Shown piece by piece: positions 1 to 7,833 of a stretch of DNA of 27,702 nt; the first letter of the stretch is position 1, and each line of letters starts with the position of its first letter. Both the position numbers and the translations under genes were made by a program. The stretch is from Wolinella sp052173415 (GTDB taxonomy: Bacteria; Campylobacterota; Campylobacteria; Campylobacterales; Helicobacteraceae): NCBI GenBank assembly GCA_052173415.1, contig JBQMYQ010000022.1:1-27702 (forward strand), read 5' to 3'. The notes under the pieces are model-generated. The model had not been told where the DNA came from and searched no databases. It saw nothing but the letters and a program-made list of their open reading frames with translations.

Positions 1-1
1 A

Positions 2-757
2 AATATTGACATTGCAATTAGTGCATTTACCGATACTAGGCTCGCTTTTGCCCTGCTTTTAGCAAGAATCAAAGTGCGCGTCGCTCCGGCGACAAAAATC
101 GCGCAAATCTTTGCAAACAGGCGCATCGTGCAGCGACGAAGTCAAGTGCGCATGCGAGAATTTGAATACAATATCGAGCTCTTGCGAGCCATTTTCCCCT
201 ATGTGGGCAAAGATTTCGCGCGACCTCTTTTGCAATTTAAAAGAGAAGATTCCCTTCAAGTTTTTGAGAGTTTTAAACAACAATTCAACATCGCGCAAGG
301 GACTAAAATTATCGTATTTCACGCAGGTTTTGGTGGCAGTGGCGAGGTAAATTTAAGCGCGCAAGAATACTTAGAGCTAGCCAAATCTATTAGCCATAAA
401 GATGGACTAAAAATTCTTTTTACCTTTGGTCCTGATGATGATGAGAGCTTTGCATATATCGACAAACATCTAGATTTTGACGCGATTTTATACCGCTCCA
501 ATCTCGCACTCATCGACTTTTGCAAGCTTTTATCCCATTGCGAACTCTTCATCAGCGCATCGACCGGGCCAATGCACCTAGCCGGCGCGGTCAATATAAA
601 AACGCTCTCATTTTTTGGGGCTTCCCGCTTTGGAAGTCCGAAGAGATGGGGCAGTGTCAATGATGAAAACAAGCAGATTTACTTCACGATTCCCGCCTCC
701 GCCACCTCGCCCATGAAAGATATTAAAGCAAAACTGCAAGAGACCATAAATGCTTAA
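2..757 (+). CDS. GT9 (heptosyltransferase-like) LPS glycosyltransferase, 5' end missing
   Basis: The reading frame is open from base 2, so the gene begins left of the window and only the C-terminal part (about 250 residues) is visible. A GTG at 74 is internal to this frame and probably not the start. The segment HAGFGGSGEVNLS followed later by STGPMHLAGA and FFGASR is the pattern of glycosyltransferase family 9 (ADP-heptose:LPS heptosyltransferases, WaaC/WaaF/RfaQ type), where the Gly-rich stretch and the STGPMHLA block form the nucleotide-sugar pocket. It would act at the cytoplasmic face of the inner membrane, adding heptose to the LPS core. The stop overlaps the next start by 8 bases, which indicates an operon. 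I cannot tell WaaC from WaaF or another GT9 paralogue. Confidence 0.8.
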   Translation, partial: NIDIAISAFTDTRLAFALLLARIKVRVAPATKIAQIFANRRIVQRRSQVRMREFEYNIELLRAIFPYVGKDFARPLLQFKREDSLQVFESFKQQFNIAQGTKIIVFHAGFGGSGEVNLSAQEYLELAKSISHKDGLKILFTFGPDDDESFAYIDKHLDFDAILYRSNLALIDFCKLLSHCELFISASTGPMHLAGAVNIKTLSFFGASRFGSPKRWGSVNDENKQIYFTIPASATSPMKDIKAKLQETINA

Positions 758-1796
758 AGAGCCCTTCGCGTGGGATTTGTATTCTGATCAGCCAAGTGTA
801 ATTTTGGATAAAAAATTCAAAAAAAACGCACGGAAAAAGTATTTTTTTGAATTTCTCAGGCTCTTTTTGCTCTCGCTCTTTTTGCTCCCGCTTTTTACGC
901 TTTTGATGCCCTTTTTTAAAGGCAGGAATCAGCCCAAAAATGAGGATTTTTACGGCATGGGCGTGAATTTGGATAAAGGGGAGTCGCAGACTGATTTGAT
1001 CAATGAACTGGGCGTCAAAAATCTCCTCATTAGGGTGCCACTGTGGGATCTTGAGCGGCTGGATTCTTATGTTGCTTTTGCAAAAAGTTTTGGCAAGAAA
1101 AATATCCTCATTAATATCATGCAAGATCGGGAGCATATCGAGAATCTAGCACTTCTTGAAGGGAATCTGGCGCGAATTTTTGAAGCTTTTGGGGGAATCG
1201 CCAGCGAGTTTCAAATCGGAACGGCAATCAATCGAATCAAGTGGGGATTTTACGCACCGAGTGAATACTTAAACTTTTTTGAAGTCGCTTTCAAGCTAAA
1301 AGAGGCGCGATTCCCGCACATTACGCTACTAGCTCCTAGCGTTATAGATTTTGAATACCATTACAATATTGCTACAATGTTCAACACGAAAAAAATTTAC
1401 TTTGATAAAGTCTCTTCGCTTCTTTATGTAGATAGGCGTGGAGACCCAAATAATCGTCAATTTGGAATTTTTAACTTAAAAAATAAAATAAATTTATTGT
1501 ATTCCATTGTAAAATTGTCTAATAAAAGTAGCAATGATATTTATATCACAGAAGTAAATTACCCTATAAAAGATAGACAGCCTTATGCTCCGACGCAGGA
1601 TAAAGGGTGCGTGAGAATCGATGAGTATTGCGACTTCATGCTGAAATATCACAACCTTGCGCGTTCAAGCAAAAAAGTCGCTCGAGTCTATTGGCACCAG
1701 CTCATCGCTCCGGGATATGGGCTCGTGGACAATCGCAGGGGCAGGCTCGTTAAAATGCCACAATTTTACACATACAAAGAGATGATCAAGGGGTAA
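750..1796 (+). CDS. membrane-anchored TIM-barrel (glycosidase-like) protein of the LPS block
   Basis: 348 residues. Residues 1-32 are basic and presumably cytoplasmic, one hydrophobic segment spans about 36-56, and the rest (about 65-345) should be periplasmic. The soluble part looks like a glycoside hydrolase clan-A barrel: early strand FYGMGVNLD, a middle strand ending IGTAINRIKWG, and a late strand YITEVNYPI whose Glu268 is where a nucleophile would sit. The usual Asn-Glu acid/base pair on the middle strand is not evident (TAINR instead), so it may be a sugar-binding or degenerate member. It overlaps the GT9 gene by 8 bases and precedes the O-antigen ligase, which suggests a role in LPS processing or in sensing a glycan. 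An A8 run lies at 819-826, and roughly 1330-1570 is clearly more AT-rich than the surroundings. The family is not recognised with certainty. Confidence 0.6.
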   Translation: MLKEPFAWDLYSDQPSVILDKKFKKNARKKYFFEFLRLFLLSLFLLPLFTLLMPFFKGRNQPKNEDFYGMGVNLDKGESQTDLINELGVKNLLIRVPLWDLERLDSYVAFAKSFGKKNILINIMQDREHIENLALLEGNLARIFEAFGGIASEFQIGTAINRIKWGFYAPSEYLNFFEVAFKLKEARFPHITLLAPSVIDFEYHYNIATMFNTKKIYFDKVSSLLYVDRRGDPNNRQFGIFNLKNKINLLYSIVKLSNKSSNDIYITEVNYPIKDRQPYAPTQDKGCVRIDEYCDFMLKYHNLARSSKKVARVYWHQLIAPGYGLVDNRRGRLVKMPQFYTYKEMIKG

Positions 1797-1846
1797 TGTT
1801 TTATGATTCGTGCTGTTTGTAGAAGCTTACAAAAGGTCTAAAATGC

Positions 1847-1852
1847 TATAAT
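1847..1852 (+). promoter_or_regulatory. sigma-70/80 type -10 box for the waaL transcript
   Basis: TATAAT in the context TGCTATAAT (extended -10), 140 bases before the waaL start. This is the usual form of vegetative promoters in Helicobacter, which often lack a clear -35. Transcription would begin near 1858-1860 and give a leader of about 130 bases. Seen in sequence; activity is inferred. Confidence 0.55.
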
Positions 1853-1857
1853 TTGCC

Positions 1858-1991
1858 CCGGATCTACACAGACAAAAGGGCGTAACGGGAGCAACAGCAA
1901 AGAGGCGCTCGCAAGTAGATATTTTGTAGTCTTGTGGGCTAAAGGGAAGCGAATTTACACAAAATATTCCCGATAAAACAAAGGAATTGCG
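1858..1991 (+). promoter_or_regulatory. possible structured 5' leader (or small RNA) upstream of waaL
   Basis: The gap between the TIM-barrel gene and waaL holds no convincing ORF but is rich in complementary segments. ATCTAC at 1862-1867 pairs with GTAGAT at 1915-1920, enclosing an inner GAGC/GCTC hairpin (1889-1892 with 1907-1910). A second pairing, ATATTTTGT at 1919-1927 with ACAAAATAT at 1959-1967, overlaps the first stem by two bases, so the two stems compete. That layout suits a leader with alternative folds. I compared it by eye with SRP RNA, RNase P, 6S and the common riboswitch cores and could not match any. No terminator-like T-run follows, so a leader is more likely than a free small RNA. 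Confidence 0.35.
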
Positions 1992-3257
1992 ATGAATTTT
2001 GTATCAATTTTTCAACAGTTCAAGCAAAAGCTTAGCTATGAGAAATTCTATTTTTACGCCTTTTTGCTCTTTGCATTTACCATGCCCCTATCTAGGGCAG
2101 CGATCAGCCTTTTTACCATACTGCTACCTTTAGCGTGGATTATTGAAGGAGATTTTCATAGAAAATTTAATGAAATAAAAGGTTCTACGTTTTTTATTGT
2201 ATTTTTACTCCTTTACATGCTAGTAATTCTTAGCGTATTCCCTTCAGAAAATAAAAAAAGTGCCCTAGAATTCCCGCGCCTTTATGCCTATTGGCTAACT
2301 ATGTTCGTCCTCTTTACAAGCCTCAAAAGAGAGTGGATCAGAAGTGTCATTACCGCATTTCTCTTTGGTATGGTCGTGAGCGAGATTATTGCCTATGGCA
2401 TCTTCTTTGACCTCTGGGATTTTCGCGCAGGAGCAAAAAGCTCCGTCTCGCCTTTTATGATGCACATCGATTATAGTATTTATTTAGCTTTTACATCGGT
2501 GCTGCTTTTTAGTCGTATCATCTCTGCGCACTACCACAAGCGCGAGAAAATCCTCATGGCGATCTTTTTTTTAAGCACCACAGGGAATCTCTTCTTGCAG
2601 ACGGGGCGCACGGGGCAGGTTGCCTTTATATTCGCAATAGGCGCGATGTTTTTCCTGCGATTTCGCTTCACATTCAAGAGCCTGCTCTACCCGGTTCTCT
2701 CGCTGCTCGTCATCTTTACCCTCGCATTTCACGGGAGCAATAATTTTAATCAACGCCTCAAACATACGCTAGCAGATCTCCAAAGTATCAAGAGCGGGAA
2801 TCTCAACACTTCGTGGGGAATCCGCCTCGCATTTTATGGGCTAGCCTATGAGATTTTCAAAGAAAATCCCCTGCTAGGCGTGGGGGTTGGAGATTACAGA
2901 AGGGCTGCGACGGAGATTTTGCAAAGAGATGAATTCGCGCACTACCCCGACGACATGAGGGAATTTTTAGGCGATAATCACTTTCATAATCAATTCCTGC
3001 AAGTCACCGTGCAGATGGGAATCATCGGACTTTCGCTCACGATTCTCCTCTATTTTCTCGCTTTTAGGAGCGCGTGGAGGATAAAAAACAGCGAATACCG
3101 CGCCATTTTTTTGGTTTTTCTCATCATTTACACCATCGGGAGCTTCTCCGATCCGCTGTGGATCAGGCAATTTACCGTGATTATTTGGGTGCTTTTTGTC
3201 TCTCTCATGCTCAAATATGAAAGCTTTGAGAAACTCGCCCAAAACGCGCAAGAGTGA
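1992..3257 (+). CDS. waaL: O-antigen ligase / polymerase family (WaaL-like)
   Basis: 421 residues with about ten to twelve hydrophobic segments. A large periplasmic loop around residues 245-335 carries Wzy_C-type hallmarks: NPLLGVGVGDY (292-302) and the HNQFLQ block with His332, equivalent to the essential His of WaaL enzymes. The family transfers undecaprenyl-linked O-antigen onto lipid A-core at the periplasmic face of the inner membrane. The length fits the family. The ATG at 1992 has AGGA seven bases upstream. It follows a GT9 transferase and an LPS-associated protein, which supports ligase over an unrelated polymerase, although Wzy polymerases share the same domain. A T8 run at 2565-2572 lies in the coding sequence and is a possible slippage site. 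Confidence 0.82.
   Translation: MNFVSIFQQFKQKLSYEKFYFYAFLLFAFTMPLSRAAISLFTILLPLAWIIEGDFHRKFNEIKGSTFFIVFLLLYMLVILSVFPSENKKSALEFPRLYAYWLTMFVLFTSLKREWIRSVITAFLFGMVVSEIIAYGIFFDLWDFRAGAKSSVSPFMMHIDYSIYLAFTSVLLFSRIISAHYHKREKILMAIFFLSTTGNLFLQTGRTGQVAFIFAIGAMFFLRFRFTFKSLLYPVLSLLVIFTLAFHGSNNFNQRLKHTLADLQSIKSGNLNTSWGIRLAFYGLAYEIFKENPLLGVGVGDYRRAATEILQRDEFAHYPDDMREFLGDNHFHNQFLQVTVQMGIIGLSLTILLYFLAFRSAWRIKNSEYRAIFLVFLIIYTIGSFSDPLWIRQFTVIIWVLFVSLMLKYESFEKLAQNAQE
2565..2572 (+). repeat. T8 homopolymer inside waaL
   Basis: Eight consecutive T in the waaL reading frame, which is intact here. Homopolymers of this length are borderline for slipped-strand mispairing, so phase variation of O-antigen ligation is possible but unproven. 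Confidence 0.5.
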
Positions 3258-3365
3258 GAATCCTCGCGTTTAAAGTGCTTTAAATTACTGGGCGATTTTG
3301 CGCAAATTAGCGACGCCAAAATCTCGTAAAATACGCAAATAATCATCTCAATAAAAGGGCAAGCG
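3258..3365 (+). promoter_or_regulatory. waaL-mnmH intergenic region with weak promoter
   Basis: 108 bases without a gene. A near-palindrome TTTAAAG-TG-CTTTAAA at 3269-3284 has too small a loop to be a good terminator. A weak -10-like TAAAAT lies in CTCGTAAAATACGC, about 35 bases before the GTG start of mnmH. Low certainty for both. Confidence 0.3.
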
Positions 3366-4388
3366 GTGCTTAAAGATATTTCGCTTTCGGAGTTTCAAGC
3401 CACGCAGGAGGCATATCGCTTTGTGCTTGATGTGCGCTCGCCCCACGAATACGCCCTCTCACATATTCCCGGAGCGATCAATGTTCCTGTGTTTAGCGAT
3501 GAGGAGCATGAGAGAATCGGCACGCTTTATAAGCATTCACCCTTTGAGGCACGGATTTTTGGCGCATCGCTCATCTGCGAAAATGTCGCTAAGGAGCTTT
3601 TAAGGCTCAAAGAGTGGCTACACCCCGCGCACAAAATCCTCATCTACTGCGCCAGGGGCGGGCAGCGTAGCCTCTCGCTTTCGCTCATTCTCTCTTCCAT
3701 CGGCTATCAGATTTATCGTTTAATCGGAGGCTATAAACTCTATCGCTCACACGTGGCTAACGCCCTTACGCTGCCGCGCAAGGAGCGATTCCTAACCTTG
3801 GTCGCGCCGACGGGGAGCGGGAAGAGCGAGCTTATTGAGGGGATTAGCTGGGGGCTTGATATTGAGGGAATCGCCTCGCACATGGGGTCGAGCTTTGGCG
3901 ATATTAAAGGGGGTCAGCCCAGCGTGAAGATGTTTCAAAACCTCCTATTTGAGCGGCTTCGCGCATTGCGCCATGAGCCGCTGATTGCCACAGAGGCTGA
4001 AAGCAAGAGGCTAGGGAATCTAATCCTCCCCGCGCCTTTGTATGAGCGCTACAAAAGCGCGCCTAAGGTATTTATCGCCTCATCTTTGGAGGCGCGTATC
4101 AAGCGCACTTTTGAGAGCTATGCCACCATCACGCCGATGTTTTTCCAAAACGCCATGCAAAAGATTGCGCGTTACATGAAAAAAGAGGCATGGGAGGAGG
4201 CGTATCGCTCCTTTGAGGCGGGAGATTTGATGAAATGTGCGGAGATTCTTTTGGTTGAATATTATGATAAGGTTTATAAACTTGAGCCATGTGATTATAC
4301 AATTCGTTACAAAGACAAAGCTCAAGCGATCAGAGAATTGGAAGAGATTAAAGAGCAGGTGCTAAAGCTCCACTCACAGCGAGCCTAA
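3366..4388 (+). CDS. mnmH: tRNA 2-selenouridine synthase
   Basis: 340 residues in the order typical of MnmH/YbbB/SelU. An N-terminal rhodanese domain (about 5-130) has DVRSPHEY and the active-site loop YCARGGQRS with Cys95. A P-loop domain follows, with APTGSGKS at 147-154. The enzyme replaces sulfur by selenium in 2-thiouridine at the wobble base of tRNAs for Lys, Glu and Gln, through a geranylated intermediate, using selenophosphate. The length is close to family size. The start is a GTG at 3366; no in-frame ATG nearby is better placed before the rhodanese motif. The 3' end overlaps the convergent gene at 4374 by 15 bases, so no terminator separates them. Its presence predicts selenophosphate synthase (SelD) elsewhere in the genome. 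Confidence 0.93.
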   Translation: MLKDISLSEFQATQEAYRFVLDVRSPHEYALSHIPGAINVPVFSDEEHERIGTLYKHSPFEARIFGASLICENVAKELLRLKEWLHPAHKILIYCARGGQRSLSLSLILSSIGYQIYRLIGGYKLYRSHVANALTLPRKERFLTLVAPTGSGKSELIEGISWGLDIEGIASHMGSSFGDIKGGQPSVKMFQNLLFERLRALRHEPLIATEAESKRLGNLILPAPLYERYKSAPKVFIASSLEARIKRTFESYATITPMFFQNAMQKIARYMKKEAWEEAYRSFEAGDLMKCAEILLVEYYDKVYKLEPCDYTIRYKDKAQAIRELEEIKEQVLKLHSQRA

Positions 4389-5564
4389 GCACACTGCGAT
4401 GAAGCCATAGATTCCGCCTACAAAGACAAGAAGAGCTTTAAAATACGCACGCTCTTTTCTAAACCCAAAAAGCACAAAACCTAGCGTAAGAATCGCACTA
4501 AGCCACAATGCAGAGGGCGAGAAATCAGCCAAAATCAAGTGATAGCGATACTCTCTTGCCTCTTTGATTACAAAAGGGAAAATATATTTTTTGAGAAACT
4601 CAAAGTGTTCATTTTGGCTAAATGAATAATTAAATCTTTTAATCTCACGATAATTTTCATCAAGATGATACATCGTGATTCCTCGCGAATTCTCTAACGC
4701 TAAAGTGCGACTTAATGGGGTGATTCCCAAGCGAAACCTCGTATCTATCGGGTTGTAGAGATCATTAGGCAAGGGAATCAGACGATAATTATCATAGCTA
4801 ACGAGCTTCGCCCCCTCGCGATCAATCAAAACGCCGTAAAATTCGCGCCTTGTGTGCTCATTGACCGTAATAAGCGATATAGAATCGCTCACAATCCCCG
4901 TGCGGGCGACTTTGGGCTCGGAATCGCGCATCTTCAGATGATAGACTTCCCCTTTGGAATCGATAAGAAACGCCCCCTCATCAAAAGGCTTTTTGGGATT
5001 TGGATTCCCAAAATGTTGCTTAAAAGGAAACGAAAAATCCGCGTCCTTGAGAGCCTGTGTGAATTTCGCACTTAGGCGTTCATGCACTTTGAGCGTGTTT
5101 AGATTGAGAAACTCCACACCCTCTTGGGTATTCCGTATGATCCAAGGGTTGAAGTTCAGCTGTAAATAGGTGGGATTTGATTCAAAGAGTGTGAAAAGCG
5201 GAAGGGTCTTTTGATGATAGATTTGAGGCTTGATTCCCACGTGTTGTGAATTTTCTTTAATCTTATCCGCATCACTCCACTCTGAAAACTGCGCAGGAAA
5301 CTCCCCGCGAGAGAGCAGATAGACTGCAAAACTAAAGGGCAAACTATGGGCAAATCCCTCGTTATCCATCGTTTCACCCTTGCTCGTTTGATAAGAAGTC
5401 TGATTATTTTCCCTCTTTTGAATAATAAAATCATCAAGCACTTCGGAATAATAGACATGCACGCTCTCCATTGGTTTATCAAGAATCGAATGGGCAATCT
5501 TAGGCAAAAATAGCGCAAGCAGTAGCGTTATGAAAACGAGGTTAAAAAATTTTAGCTGTTTCAC
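4374..5564 (-). CDS. membrane-anchored periplasmic protein, last gene of TonB/ABC cassette (DUF4857-like?)
   Basis: 396 residues. An N-terminal hydrophobic segment (about 5-25) is followed by a long, probably periplasmic region of about 320 residues, and two C-terminal membrane segments (about 351-372 and 376-395). The middle has repeated beta-rich stretches such as GAFLIDSKGEVYHL, FYGVLIDREGAKLVSYD and GITMYHLDENYREI, which look like a small beta-propeller or blade repeats. I did not recognise conserved catalytic residues. From memory it resembles the DUF4857 family encoded beside ABC transporters, but this was not checked. The GTG start at 5564 overlaps the permease stop (GTGA), so it is translationally coupled and likely an accessory subunit of that transporter. 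Confidence 0.6.
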   Translation of the reverse strand: MKQLKFFNLVFITLLLALFLPKIAHSILDKPMESVHVYYSEVLDDFIIQKRENNQTSYQTSKGETMDNEGFAHSLPFSFAVYLLSRGEFPAQFSEWSDADKIKENSQHVGIKPQIYHQKTLPLFTLFESNPTYLQLNFNPWIIRNTQEGVEFLNLNTLKVHERLSAKFTQALKDADFSFPFKQHFGNPNPKKPFDEGAFLIDSKGEVYHLKMRDSEPKVARTGIVSDSISLITVNEHTRREFYGVLIDREGAKLVSYDNYRLIPLPNDLYNPIDTRFRLGITPLSRTLALENSRGITMYHLDENYREIKRFNYSFSQNEHFEFLKKYIFPFVIKEAREYRYHLILADFSPSALWLSAILTLGFVLFGFRKERAYFKALLVFVGGIYGFIAVCLGSL

Positions 5565-6241
5565 TTGATATATCCTTGTCGATAGTGATCAAACGCAAGC
5601 GCGAGCGCATTGATGGCGTAGATTCCCATAAGAGTCAGATAGAGGAATCCAAGCTCATTGGCATAAAAGCTTGGAAGTGCGTAGATGTCGGGGTTGAACC
5701 TATAATAGACATAGGCACAAGCGAGCATGACGACAAAATGGACGATCGCTTGTGAGGGCGCAGGCTCAATGATGATCCCGCCGATGAAGAGGTAAAGCAC
5801 CAACGCGAAAATGAAATTTTGCACCAGTGCGAGATTGAGAATCACAAGTAATTCATAAGGATAGGCGAAACTAAAAATTACATTAAAAATAATCCACTCC
5901 AAAATATATAGAGCTGCTACACAACCAAAACCCACAAGGACGATATAGGCAATATTCAGTATGACTGGGCGTGGAAAGTGGAGTGAGAGCCTTAGGCGCG
6001 CGTGGATTCTCTCATGTATAAAAACTAGCGTGGATACAAGCATTGAAATAAATAAATTCAGCTCAGTTAAGTGAAGAAGGCTAAATTCACGATTGAAAAT
6101 AAACATGAGATTAATATCCATGCCTCCTTGATGTATGAGCGCGGCGCGGATTCCTAGCCCCAAATAGAGCAAAAACCCCGCGAGCAACAATAACGAAATG
6201 AGGTAAAATCCTCGGAATTTGCACAACTCTTTCTTAAACAT
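5561..6241 (-). CDS. ABC-2-like transporter permease
   Basis: 226 residues, almost entirely hydrophobic, with about six membrane segments and short loops: one near the N-terminus, two around 62-75 and 92-115, and three towards the C-terminus. No signal peptide or soluble domain. The layout resembles six-helix ABC-2 permeases rather than importer permeases, and no EAA-type importer loop was seen. The start ATG overlaps the upstream ATPase stop by one base (TAATG), with GGGAG just upstream as ribosome binding site; the stop overlaps the next start. It should form the membrane channel energised by the ATPase of 6241-7089. Substrate unknown. Confidence 0.72.
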   Translation of the reverse strand: MFKKELCKFRGFYLISLLLLAGFLLYLGLGIRAALIHQGGMDINLMFIFNREFSLLHLTELNLFISMLVSTLVFIHERIHARLRLSLHFPRPVILNIAYIVLVGFGCVAALYILEWIIFNVIFSFAYPYELLVILNLALVQNFIFALVLYLFIGGIIIEPAPSQAIVHFVVMLACAYVYYRFNPDIYALPSFYANELGFLYLTLMGIYAINALALAFDHYRQGYIK

Positions 6242-7089
6242 TAATATCTCCCTGTATAGCCTAGAAAGGCGTCTTCAAAGCTTAGGCTAATCTCCCTGGC
6301 ATGAGGCGGAATCTCCTTGAAAAAGCCAAAAATCTGCCGCTCCTCTTTGAGCTCGAGAATCGTCTCGATTCCCGCTATATCGCGGTATTCACAGCTCTTT
6401 GGCAGAGAATACCCGCGAAACCCCTCTCTAAAGCTTTTAAAATCCATCACTAGAGGCTGCGCATCCTTGCGCATAATCACAAGCTCATCAAGCAACCCCT
6501 CAAGATCATTGACGATATGCGTTGTCATGAGCACACTTTTGTTGCCCTCCTTGATGTATTCCCTGAGGTAGTCGATAAATAGCCGACGATACCCCGTATC
6601 AAGCCCCAAAGAGTAATCATCAAGAATCAATAAATCAGGATCGCTGGCAAACAATAGCCCAAGCACCACTTGCGAACGCTGCCCGCATGAGAGAGTCGAG
6701 ATCTTCTGTTCCATGCTCACTCCGAGTTTGGAAAAGAGCTCAAAGAAGCGATCTTCTTTAAATTGCGCGCGGTATTCACTCGCATACAGGGCGTAAAGAT
6801 CTTTAATTTTCAGATAATCATACGTAACATGCCCTTCATACAAAAGCCCGATTCTCGCCCTAGTTTTAGCGCTAAGACGCGTGCTCTCTTCGCCAAAAAT
6901 GAGGCATTCGCCTTGGGTGGGTCTTAGATTCCCCATGAGGATATTAATCGTCGTGCTTTTACCTACGCCATTTTTCCCGAGCAGCCCCACGACACTCCCC
7001 TGTTTTACGCAAAAATTCAAATCCTCATAAATTCGCTTCGCCCCATAATATTGCGTCAAATGACGACACTCAATGACTGCTTCTGACAT
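6241..7089 (-). CDS. ABC transporter ATP-binding protein with atypical Walker B
   Basis: 282 residues counted from the ATG at 7089. A GTG at 7095 is in frame, but GGGGAG sits eight bases before the ATG and only two before the GTG, so the ATG is preferred. Walker A is GKNGVGKST (38-46), the signature is LSCGQRS (133-139, in place of LSGGQ), Walker B is LLILDD (153-158) and the H-loop is His191. The residue after the Walker B Asp is normally the catalytic Glu; here it is Asp158, so hydrolysis may be slow. The C-terminal 80 residues have no obvious ABC motif. It starts 3 bases after the tonB stop and overlaps the permease start by one base. Subfamily resembles ABC-2/CcmA-type exporters. Confidence 0.85.
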   Translation of the reverse strand: MSEAVIECRHLTQYYGAKRIYEDLNFCVKQGSVVGLLGKNGVGKSTTINILMGNLRPTQGECLIFGEESTRLSAKTRARIGLLYEGHVTYDYLKIKDLYALYASEYRAQFKEDRFFELFSKLGVSMEQKISTLSCGQRSQVVLGLLFASDPDLLILDDYSLGLDTGYRRLFIDYLREYIKEGNKSVLMTTHIVNDLEGLLDELVIMRKDAQPLVMDFKSFREGFRGYSLPKSCEYRDIAGIETILELKEERQIFGFFKEIPPHAREISLSFEDAFLGYTGRY

Positions 7090-7091
7090 GA

Positions 7092-7817
7092 TCACCGCTC
7101 CCCTTTTGTATGATCGATATTAAATACAATGGGCACTGAAATATGAACCCCGATCGCCTCTTTAGGTAGAGATTTTTTGGCAGATTTAAGGATCTGTTTC
7201 ACATGCTTATCAAGGATAATGTAGCCGCTACTTTTGGCAATCTCGATATACTCAAACTCATCGGCATTAAGCAGCCTAAACTTCACATATACCCTGCCTT
7301 CTAACCCCAGCTCAAGAGCCCTCGGCGGATAGGTCGTGTGCCTTTTAATCGCGCTCAAAACTAGCCCCGAGAGATTCGCACCCCCCTCCACTATCTCAAG
7401 AGAAGCCTCCCCGCTGCTGCGAGCACCCCCCTCAGAGGTGAAGTCGTTTTGGGCTTGAATATTCCCCGCCATCTCAATCTCTGGTGTGGGAATCTCCTCA
7501 GATTCCTCTTTTGCGTGCATGCACTCTTTACAGGGGGGCTCTTTGAGGATACTTTTTTTCTTGGGGTGGTGCATCTTTTTTTTACGATGTGGAGGTTTGG
7601 GAGGGGGCTTTGGCGCGCTGGACGCCGCCTCCTGCCTAGTGGTGCTATCAGAAATTTGCGATAAGGAAATGCCAAGACTGCGAGTGGGACTTTGCGTATT
7701 AGAGAGGCTTGCATGAGTGCGACCCTCATAGACGATTCCCGCGATAATTAGGGCGTGAATCGTGCTTGAGAGTAGAAAAGATAGTGCTAAATTCCCTCTC
7801 CCGCCTCGCAGATTCAT
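7092..7817 (-). CDS. tonB: TonB family energy transducer
   Basis: 241 residues. The N-terminal membrane anchor (about 11-30) includes Ser17 and His21 in the SxxxH arrangement required in E. coli TonB for coupling to ExbB/ExbD. A Pro/Lys/His-rich periplasmic spacer (about 68-95) follows, then an unusual CKECMH segment (96-101) and an acidic stretch. The C-terminal TonB domain (about 155-238) has YPPRALELGLEGRV and SSGYIILDKHV. It would carry proton-motive force to an outer-membrane receptor, and the receptor gene lies directly upstream (16-base gap). No exbB/exbD is next to it, so it must borrow that pair from elsewhere. Several C6/G6 runs occur in the gene (7381-7386, 7426-7431, 7533-7538). 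It is probably dedicated to the neighbouring receptor. Confidence 0.88.
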   Translation of the reverse strand: MNLRGGRGNLALSFLLSSTIHALIIAGIVYEGRTHASLSNTQSPTRSLGISLSQISDSTTRQEAASSAPKPPPKPPHRKKKMHHPKKKSILKEPPCKECMHAKEESEEIPTPEIEMAGNIQAQNDFTSEGGARSSGEASLEIVEGGANLSGLVLSAIKRHTTYPPRALELGLEGRVYVKFRLLNADEFEYIEIAKSSGYIILDKHVKQILKSAKKSLPKEAIGVHISVPIVFNIDHTKGER

Positions 7818-7833
7818 CGCTAAAAAACACTCT

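Noticed and set aside
1858..1980. SRP RNA, RNase P or 6S RNA in the waaL leader (GAGCAACAGCAAAG, GGGCTAAAGGGAAGC).
   Set aside because: Only short scattered similarities; the conserved SRP loop (GGAAGCAGCC-type) and RNase P cores are absent and the length is wrong for RNase P.
3269..3284. TTTAAAG-TG-CTTTAAA palindrome as terminator of waaL.
   Set aside because: Two-base loop and AT-only stem cannot make a stable terminator; no T-run.
7381..7538. C6/G6 runs in tonB as contingency tracts.
   Set aside because: Six bases is below the length usually seen to vary; noted only because three occur in one gene.
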